The translations under genes and the position numbers were made by a program. The notes beneath the pieces were generated by a model. That model saw nothing but the letters and a program-made list of their open reading frames with translations. It was not told the DNA's origin and searched no databases. A stretch of DNA of 64,000 nt from Lysobacter sp. Root494. GTDB taxonomy: Bacteria; Pseudomonadota; Gammaproteobacteria; Xanthomonadales; Xanthomonadaceae. Below, piece by piece: positions 58,138-64,000 of this stretch. Location: contig NZ_LMFH01000005.1 in the NCBI RefSeq assembly GCF_001427225.1, positions 124,553 to 188,552 of the forward strand, given 5' to 3'. Position 1 is the first letter of the stretch. Each line of letters starts with the position of its first letter.

Positions 58138-59058
58138 ATGGCCGGTGGTGGTGATTCGACCCGCGCGATCTTCTTCGCGCTCGGCGCCAATTTCGCGATC
58201 GCGGTGTCGAAGGGCGTCGCGGCGTTCTTCACCGGTTCCAGTGCGATGCTGGCCGAGACCGTGCATTCGTTGGCCGACTGCGGCAACCAGTTACTGCTCC
58301 TGCTCGGCATGCGCCAGGCCAAGCGGCCGGCTTCCCCCGACTATCCGCTCGGCTACGGCAAGGCGATCTACTTCTGGTCGTTCCTGGTCGCGCTGATGCT
58401 TTTCAGCGTGGGTGGCATGTTTTCGCTGTACGAGGGCATCCACAAGCTGCAGCACCCCGAGCCGCTGAGGCAGTGGTGGTGGGCTGTCGGCGTGCTGGTG
58501 TTCGGCATCATCGCCGAGGCCATGTCGATGCGTGCCTGCCTGCAGGAAGTGAACAAGGCGCGCGGTTCGCGCACGCTGTGGCAGTGGTTCCGCCAGAGCC
58601 GCCAGGCGGAGCTGGTGGTGATCTTCGGCGAGGACCTGGCCGCGCTGCTGGGCCTGGTATTCGCGCTGGTCGCGGTGGTGCTGTCGGTGGTCACCGGTAA
58701 TCCGCTATGGGATGCGGCCGGCACGATCGCGATCGGTGCGTTGCTCGTCGTCGTCGCCGTGTTCGTCGCGATCGAAGTCAAGGCCATGCTGATCGGCCAG
58801 AGCGTCGATCCCGAGCGCGAACGGGAAATGCGCCGCTTCATCGAGGCGCGCGAGGAAGTCGGTCGCGTGATCAGCCTGATCACCCTGCAGCTGGGCAACG
58901 AGGTGATGGTGGCGATCCAGGCCGAAATGAGCGATCGCCAGAGCACGCATCACCTGGCCGAAGAGATCAATCGCGTGGAACGCGCGTTCAAGGCGCAGTT
59001 CCCGGAAGTGCGCTGGAGCTTCTTCGAGCCGGACCTGAAGCCGCAGCTTTCGGGTTGA
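58138..59058 (+). CDS. cation diffusion facilitator family transporter
   Basis: A 306-residue protein from MAGGGDSTRAIF after AAAGGAA. Six membrane spans, with a TM2 metal site of CDF type in AETVHSLADCGNQLLLLLG, and the C-terminal cytoplasmic domain. The TM5 motif is EDLAALLGLVFALVAV. It probably exports Zn, Fe or Mn by proton antiport. Starts 80 bases after chrA. Confidence 0.9.
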   Translation: MAGGGDSTRAIFFALGANFAIAVSKGVAAFFTGSSAMLAETVHSLADCGNQLLLLLGMRQAKRPASPDYPLGYGKAIYFWSFLVALMLFSVGGMFSLYEGIHKLQHPEPLRQWWWAVGVLVFGIIAEAMSMRACLQEVNKARGSRTLWQWFRQSRQAELVVIFGEDLAALLGLVFALVAVVLSVVTGNPLWDAAGTIAIGALLVVVAVFVAIEVKAMLIGQSVDPEREREMRRFIEAREEVGRVISLITLQLGNEVMVAIQAEMSDRQSTHHLAEEINRVERAFKAQFPEVRWSFFEPDLKPQLSG

Positions 59059-59076
59059 TCAGGCGCTTCGGCACGA

Positions 59077-59336
59077 TTTACGGAGCGGCCTTGAGTAGCC
59101 CGGCCCACGCCGGTGCTCTTGTGGCGCCGTGGGCCTGCCCGATGCGCTCTTCGGCGAAAGCCCAGGCGTCGTCCACAGCGACGGTCAAAAGCCGCACCGC
59201 GCAGGCGCGGCGCTACGTTAAAGTCGAGCTCGGCTGCTCTTCAAGGCAAAAGGCAGCGCAAGCTCCACTCTACAAAAATGGCCGACGCAGCGGAGCAAGC
59301 TCCGCTACATGACACGCTTTACGGAGCAGCCTTGAG
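59077..59336. repeat. 19-base direct repeat flanking a 220-base segment at the rlmJ 3' end
   Basis: TTTACGGAGCGGCCTTGAG at 59077-59095 and TTTACGGAGCAGCCTTGAG at 59318-59336 differ at one base. The right copy is the last codons and stop of rlmJ. Between them lie a GCAGGCGCGGCGCTAC palindrome arm and two GAGCAAGCTC-like motifs. No gene is seen in this gap. Confidence 0.75.
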
Positions 59337-60176
59337 CCACTCCAGACGCCACGATGGATCACGTTCGCCGATCGCCTTCGCGAGCGCACGCAGGGTCGGC
59401 AACAATCTCGCATCCAGCTGGAACGGCGCATTCAATATCAGCAGGCCGCTGCCGTTCATGTGCAGCGGCGAGTCGTCCGGGCGGACCAGCAACTCGGCAA
59501 CCAGCACCGACTTCGAAGGCAGCGTCGCGGCGCGACGGTAGAACTGTTGCAGTGCACGGCGCAGCTTGATCGGATACCACAGCATGTAACAGCCCTGCGG
59601 CCAGCGGGCGAGGGCGTCGCGCAAGGCATGCAGCGCGGTATCGAATTCTTCCAGCTGCGATTCGTAGGGCGGATCGATCAGCACCAGTCCGCGGCCAAAC
59701 TTTGTCTCGCCGATGCGAGGCGGCAGCAGCGCCTTCATCGCGGCGTAACCGTCGCGTTGGTGCACCGCCATGCGTTGTTCGCGGGCGAAGGTCTGCTCCA
59801 GTTGTGCGGCTTCCTCCGGATGCAGTTCGCAGGCGGCGATGCGGTCGTCCGCGCGCAAGGCATGCGCGAGCAGCCACGGCGAGCCCGGATACGCCATCCG
59901 GCCATGTTCGTTGCGGCAGGCGCGAACGGCCTGCAGGTAGCGGTTGATGAGCGGGTCGGCAGGCGCCTCGGCCGTCAGCCGGCCGATGCCGTCCTCGGCC
60001 TCGCCCGTGCGTTGCGCGGAATTGCTGTCGAGCGCGTATAGGCCGCGTCCGGCGTGCGTATCGAGGGCGAACAGTGGTGTCGGCTTGGCCGTCAGGGCAT
60101 CGCAGATCGCCAGCAGGGCGAGGTGCTTGAGCACGTCGGCATGGTTGCCGGCATGGAAGGCGTGGCGGTAATTCAT
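59319..60176 (-). CDS. rlmJ: 23S rRNA (adenine-2030-N6)-methyltransferase RlmJ
   Basis: A 285-residue protein. MNYRHAFHAGNHADVLKHLA is the invariant family start; LALDTHAGRGLYALDS binds SAM, and GLVLIDPPYESQLEEF is the catalytic DPPY. WYPIKLRR follows as usual. It is convergent with the CDF gene and divergent from creB. Confidence 0.96.
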   Translation of the reverse strand: MNYRHAFHAGNHADVLKHLALLAICDALTAKPTPLFALDTHAGRGLYALDSNSAQRTGEAEDGIGRLTAEAPADPLINRYLQAVRACRNEHGRMAYPGSPWLLAHALRADDRIAACELHPEEAAQLEQTFAREQRMAVHQRDGYAAMKALLPPRIGETKFGRGLVLIDPPYESQLEEFDTALHALRDALARWPQGCYMLWYPIKLRRALQQFYRRAATLPSKSVLVAELLVRPDDSPLHMNGSGLLILNAPFQLDARLLPTLRALAKAIGERDPSWRLEWLKAAP

Positions 60177-60259
60177 GCGGCTAGGGTACCCCGGCGGCTG
60201 CCGCGATGGCCGGTGCGGCGTGCACTATCCTTGCGGTACCACCGCTTTCGACCGCCTGC

Positions 60260-60943
60260 ATGCCGCGCATCCTTCTTGTCGAAGACGAAGCCGCGATCGC
60301 CGAAACCGTGCTCTATGCGCTGCGCACGGAAGGTTTCGAGGCGCGTCATTGCCTGACCGGCGGCGACGCATTGCGCTCCGCGCGCGGGGAATCCTTCGAC
60401 CTGGCCCTGCTCGATGTCGGCCTTCCGGACATCGGCGGTTTCGCGTTGTGCCGCGAGCTGCGTCGCAACCGATCCGCCGATGGTCGCGAGCTGCCGGTGA
60501 TTTTTCTCACCGCGCACGATGCGGAAGCCGAACGCATCCTCGGCCTGGAAATCGGTGCGGACGATTACGTCACCAAGCCATTCTCCCCGCGCGAACTCGT
60601 CGCCCGCGTGCGCGCGGTGCTGCGGCGCGGGCAGGGCAGCGGCTTCGCAGCGAACACGAACGGTTTCGAGCACGATGCCGAAGGCCACCGGATCCGTTAC
60701 CGCGGCCAGTTCCTCGACCTCACCCGTTACGAATACGGCCTGCTAGCCGCGCTGCTGCAACGGCCGGGTGCGGTGCTCTCTCGCGCGCAGCTGATGGATC
60801 GCGTGTGGGGCGACGCGCTGGAAAGCGGGGACCGCACGATCGATACGCACATCAAGACACTGCGGGCGAAGCTGCGGGTCGTCGTGCCCGATGAGGATCC
60901 GATCCGTACGCATCGGGGATTGGGGTATTCGCTTGAAGGTTGA
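60260..60943 (+). CDS. creB: response regulator CreB
   Basis: A 227-residue OmpR-family regulator from MPRILLVEDE. Phosphorylated Asp near residue 52 in LALLDVGLPD, and a winged-helix domain with VWGDALESGDRTIDTHIKTL. It is named from its neighbours creC and creD and from the CreB tag before creD. CreBC in E. coli and Stenotrophomonas links carbon state and beta-lactam response. 187 bases to creC contain a repeat. Confidence 0.93.
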   Translation: MPRILLVEDEAAIAETVLYALRTEGFEARHCLTGGDALRSARGESFDLALLDVGLPDIGGFALCRELRRNRSADGRELPVIFLTAHDAEAERILGLEIGADDYVTKPFSPRELVARVRAVLRRGQGSGFAANTNGFEHDAEGHRIRYRGQFLDLTRYEYGLLAALLQRPGAVLSRAQLMDRVWGDALESGDRTIDTHIKTLRAKLRVVVPDEDPIRTHRGLGYSLEG

Positions 60944-60996
60944 AGCAAAAAAGAAGGGTGATGCAAGGGTGTTTTTCTCCTGCCGTTGTTTTTGCC

Positions 60997-61096
60997 CGTC
61001 ATTCCCGCGAAGGCGGGAATCCAGCGACTTTGCTGTTGTCTATCAGTTGAAAGCCAGAGCAAAAGTCACTGGATTCCCGCCTTCGCGGGAATGACG
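60997..61096. repeat. CGTCATTCCCGC-family repeat between creB and creC
   Basis: The best preserved copy: CGTCATTCCCGCGAAGGCGG on the left and CCCGCCTTCGCGGGAATGAC on the right, with inner CCAGCGACTTTG and AAAGTCACTGG. It ends 35 bases before the creC start and separates it from creB. Confidence 0.9.
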
Positions 61097-61130
61097 TGCA
61101 AGAGCAAAAGCGGAACAAGAGCGAAACATC

Positions 61131-62585
61131 ATGAAAATCGGCCTGCGCATCTTCCTCGGCTACTTCCTCATCGTCGCGCTCGCGGCCTTCCTGCTGATGC
61201 GCGTGTTCGTCGCCGAAGTGAAGCCCGGCGTGCGCCAGGCCATGGAAGACACGCTGGTCGACACCGCCAACGTGCTGGCCGAACTTGCAACGGCCGATTT
61301 CATGGCAGGCCACATCAACGATGGCCAGTTCGCGCAACGCATCCGGACGATGCGCGACCGCGAGGTGGACGCCGAGATCTGGGGACGGCGCAAGCACGGC
61401 ATGAGCTATCGCGTGTACGTGACCGGCGCGAGCGGCATCGTCGTCTTCGACAGCGCGGGTCGCGACGTCGGCAAGGACTATTCGCGCTGGAATGACGTGT
61501 ACCTGACATTGCGCGGCCGTTACGGGGCGCGCTCCACGCGATCCGACCCCAACGACGATGCCTCGTCGGTGATGCACGTCGCGGCGCCGCTGCACGATGC
61601 GCAGGGCCGCATCGTCGGCGTACTCACGGTGGCGAAGCCGAATCGCACGATCGCACCGGTGATCGCCCACAGCCAGGCAGTGGTGATGCGATGGGGCGCG
61701 CTCCTGCTCGGCGTTGCGCTGCTGATCGGGTTGGTCGCGGCATGGTGGCTTTCGCGCCAGCTCGGCGGCCTGCGTCGTTATGCGCACGCGGTCACCGCCG
61801 GCGAACGCACGAGCCTGCCGAATACGGTGGGCGAATTCAACGAACTGGGCCGGGCGCTGGAAACCATGCGCACGCGGCTCGAAGGCAAGCAATACGTCGA
61901 GCAGTACGTGCATACACTGACCCACGAAATGAAGAGTCCGCTCGCGGCGATCCGCGGCAGCGCCGAGCTGCTCGAAGAGTCGATGCGTGAAGGCGATGAG
62001 GGGCAGCCGATGCCGGAGGTCGACCGCATCCGCTTCGCCACCAGCATCCGCCTGCAGAGCGAGCGCCTGGCGCAGATGATCGACAAGCTGCTCGCGCTCG
62101 CAGGCGTGGAGCATCGACAGCGGCTCGAGAACCGTGAAGTGATCGATATAGCCAGCCTCGTCGATACTGCAGCCGAACAGTGCGCGTTGCGACTGGCGCG
62201 AAGCAATGTTCGGCTGGAAACCGATGTGCCCGGCACATTGCCGGCACTAAGCGGCGATGCCTTCCTGCTGAGGCAGGCGCTCGTCAATCTGATCGAAAAC
62301 GCCGCCGACTTTTCGCCTGATGGTGGACGGATCGTTCTGCGTGTCGCGGTGGAGGCCGAAGCGGTCCGCTTCGATATCGCCGATGAAGGCCCCGGCGTGC
62401 CCGAGTACGCCCTGCCACGCGTGTTCGAGCGTTTCTACTCGCTGCCGCGGCCGCAGGGTGGCAGTCGCAGCAGCGGGCTGGGCCTGTGCTTCGTCGCGGA
62501 AGTCGCCGCATTGCACGATGGCGAGGCTACGCTGGTGAATCGCGATGAAGGCGGTGCGCAGGCAAGCCTGGTCGTTCCGTTGTAG
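61131..62585 (+). CDS. creC: sensor histidine kinase CreC
   Basis: A 484-residue protein. An N-terminal span LRIFLGYFLIVALAAFLLM, a periplasmic sensing domain, a second span with a HAMP-like linker, then HTLTHEMKSPLAAIRGSAEL with phospho-His near residue 265 and an HATPase (NLIENAADFSP, DEGPGVPEYALPRVFERFYS, RSSGLGLCFV). The stop TAG lies in a GTAGG stem. It activates CreB. Confidence 0.93.
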   Translation: MKIGLRIFLGYFLIVALAAFLLMRVFVAEVKPGVRQAMEDTLVDTANVLAELATADFMAGHINDGQFAQRIRTMRDREVDAEIWGRRKHGMSYRVYVTGASGIVVFDSAGRDVGKDYSRWNDVYLTLRGRYGARSTRSDPNDDASSVMHVAAPLHDAQGRIVGVLTVAKPNRTIAPVIAHSQAVVMRWGALLLGVALLIGLVAAWWLSRQLGGLRRYAHAVTAGERTSLPNTVGEFNELGRALETMRTRLEGKQYVEQYVHTLTHEMKSPLAAIRGSAELLEESMREGDEGQPMPEVDRIRFATSIRLQSERLAQMIDKLLALAGVEHRQRLENREVIDIASLVDTAAEQCALRLARSNVRLETDVPGTLPALSGDAFLLRQALVNLIENAADFSPDGGRIVLRVAVEAEAVRFDIADEGPGVPEYALPRVFERFYSLPRPQGGSRSSGLGLCFVAEVAALHDGEATLVNRDEGGAQASLVVPL

Positions 62586-62619
62586 GTCGGAGCCTGCGTT
62601 CTACCGGAAGAAGCCGCGC

Positions 62620-62688
62620 CCTGTAGCGCCGCGCCTGCGCGGTGCCCTCTTTCCGCAAGGCGGCACCGCCGCAGGCGCGGCGCTACAA
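62620..62688. repeat. GTAGCGCCGCGCC palindrome between creC and creD
   Basis: TGTAGCGCCGCGCCTGCG pairs with CGCAGGCGCGGCGCTACA across a loop of about 30 bases with an inner GGTGCC / GGCACC stem. The arm also occurs near 59200. It may shorten or attenuate transcripts entering creD. Confidence 0.8.
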
Positions 62689-62719
62689 GAAGGACTTCCG
62701 TTCTGCTTCCCGGCGCGAC

Positions 62720-62735
62720 TTCACCCTCGCTTCAC
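62720..62735 (+). promoter_or_regulatory. CreB tag (cre-tag) before creD
   Basis: A perfect TTCAC-N6-TTCAC direct repeat 66 bases upstream of the creD start. This is the site bound by CreB in E. coli. Its place matches CreBC-controlled creD transcription. Confidence 0.85.
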
Positions 62736-62800
62736 CGTTGCACCATCGTGCGCGCACCGTCGCCTTCGATCCTGCTGCCGTCACCCCGCAGGAGGAAGCC

Positions 62801-64000
62801 ATGCGTCTGTTGCTCAAGTTGCTGTTCGTGTTCGGCATGACCGTCGCGATCATGATTCCGTTGTTGCTGATTCGCGGCACCATCAGCGAGCGGCAGGCGT
62901 ATCGCGCGCAAGCCATCGAAAACATCGCACGCAGCTCGGCGGGAGCGCAGGCCTTCTCCGGCCCAGTGCTGGTAGTGCCTTACACCGAAACCGTCGAGGT
63001 CGAGGAAAAGAACGACAAGGGCGAAGTCATCCGCAAGGTCAAGCGCGACGGCGCCTCCGGCCGCTGGACGTTCTTCCCCGAACGCCTCGACGTGCAGGGC
63101 AAGCTGATTCCGAACACGCGCCGCCTCGGCCTGCACGAAGTGCGCGTGTACGAGCTGCAGGCGCTCGCGCGAGCCGGCTTCGACGCACATATTCCCGCCG
63201 ATGAAAACCCGGAACTGCCGCGCAGGATCGGCCGGCCCTGGCTGAGTTACGGCATCGCCGACGTCCGCGGCTTGGCGGGTACGCCGCAGCTGCGCATCGA
63301 CGGCCGCGACGTCGCGCTGGAAGAAGGTTTCGGCAGCCGCGATGGCGGTGGCCTGCACGTGCAACTCGCCGTGCCTTCCGCCGGTGCACAGCTGAAACTC
63401 GATACGCGGCTCGACTTCAAGCTCGCCGGCACCGAATCGTTGGCGATGGTCCCGCTTGCGCGCAGCAATGTGTTCCGGATCGACTCGGCCTGGCCGCATC
63501 CGCGCTTTGGCGGCGATTTCCTGCCTCGTCAGCCCAGCGTAAGTGACAGGGGCTTCAACGCGCAGTGGGAAGTCTCATCGCTGGCATCGAATGCGCAGGC
63601 GCAGTTCCTTTCCGGCAAGACGCTCCCGATGATGCAGACCGATCGTGGTTACGCGCGCGGGGATAGCGCCAGTACCGCAGCCTTCGACACAAGTGGCATC
63701 GATGCGGTCGGCGTATCGCTGGTCGACCCGGTCAACATCTATTCGCAGGCCGATCGGGCGAGCAAATACGGGTTGTTGTTCGTGGTGCTGACCTTTGTCG
63801 GCTTCTTCATGTTCGAGCTGATCAAGCAGCTCCCGATCCACCCGGTGCAGTACGGACTGGTCGGTCTCGCGCTGGCGATCTTCTTCCTGCTGCTGGTGAG
63901 CCTGAGCGAACACATCGAGTTCCCGTGGGCGTATCTCATCGCGAGCGCCGCGTGTATCGGGTTGCTCGGGTTCTATCTGAGCGCGGTGCTACGCAGTATC
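62801..64000 (+). CDS. creD: inner membrane protein CreD (cut by window end)
   Basis: 400 codons are visible; the stop lies beyond the window. The start follows AGGAGG. N-terminal span LLKLLFVFGMTVAIMIPLLL, then a large periplasmic part (ENIARSSAGAQAFSGPVLVV, EVRVYELQALARAGFDAHIP), then C-terminal spans including GLLFVVLTFVGFFMFELI. E. coli CreD is a CreBC-induced membrane protein of unclear function; in Stenotrophomonas it affects envelope integrity and drug susceptibility. Confidence 0.93.
   Translation, partial: MRLLLKLLFVFGMTVAIMIPLLLIRGTISERQAYRAQAIENIARSSAGAQAFSGPVLVVPYTETVEVEEKNDKGEVIRKVKRDGASGRWTFFPERLDVQGKLIPNTRRLGLHEVRVYELQALARAGFDAHIPADENPELPRRIGRPWLSYGIADVRGLAGTPQLRIDGRDVALEEGFGSRDGGGLHVQLAVPSAGAQLKLDTRLDFKLAGTESLAMVPLARSNVFRIDSAWPHPRFGGDFLPRQPSVSDRGFNAQWEVSSLASNAQAQFLSGKTLPMMQTDRGYARGDSASTAAFDTSGIDAVGVSLVDPVNIYSQADRASKYGLLFVVLTFVGFFMFELIKQLPIHPVQYGLVGLALAIFFLLLVSLSEHIEFPWAYLIASAACIGLLGFYLSAVLRSI

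Overview
The window is GC-rich, densely packed bacterial chromosome. Its gene content points to a gammaproteobacterium of the Xanthomonadaceae/Lysobacteraceae (Lysobacter, Luteimonas or Stenotrophomonas-like). Pointers are minCDE, creBCD, a fused RlmKL, an ACE-like M2 peptidase, phosphocholine-specific phospholipase C, an ECF sigma/Ser-Thr kinase pair, and abundant REP-like palindromes. This is judged from protein families by eye; no database search was run. No rRNA, tRNA, CRISPR array, prophage or intact insertion sequence was seen.

Layout. 1-6 kb: the tail of an M1 aminopeptidase, a CHRD-domain relic, a ROK-like protein whose two lobes appear in swapped order, a leftward ECF sigma/Ser-Thr kinase-TPR pair and a HAD phosphatase. 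6.1-9.9 kb: a compact set of aminotransferase, VOC protein and haem-oxygenase-like diiron protein, divergent from a QueC-like PP-loop enzyme; this is the best candidate for an undescribed small-molecule pathway. 10-15 kb: gcvP under a tandem glycine riboswitch, with a REP-type palindrome between riboswitch and gene, then a PAS-GGDEF protein. 15-24.7 kb: transporters, a Rieske oxygenase, a glutathione transferase, the M2 peptidase and a Tat-exported phospholipase C. 24.9-28 kb: minC-minD-minE with a flanking HEAAH protein and a GNAT. 28-33 kb: a NarL-type two-component system, an SRPBCC protein and AlkA. 32.9-35.7 kb: an operon of SPFH protein, 29-residue membrane peptide, ribbon-helix-helix protein, PH-like protein, small membrane protein and M15 peptidase, headed by a perfect palindrome. 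36-62 kb: mostly housekeeping genes (purT, bpt, tesB, rlmKL, nfi, mfd, chrA, CDF transporter, rlmJ). 60-64 kb: creB-creC-creD, with a perfect CreB tag before creD.

Two themes run through the window. First, a family of about 100-bp palindromic repeats recurs seven times. Two copies lie inside essential-type genes (rlmKL and mfd) and are read through in frame. Two others interrupt regulatory space, in the gcvP leader and between creB and creC. Second, a different palindrome starting GTAGG supplies the stop codon of three genes. Gene ends here appear to have been set by repeat insertion.

Most genes sit in short overlapping operons (ATGA junctions at kinase/sigma, diiron/VOC, GNAT/minC, histidine kinase/regulator and lipoprotein/pirin).
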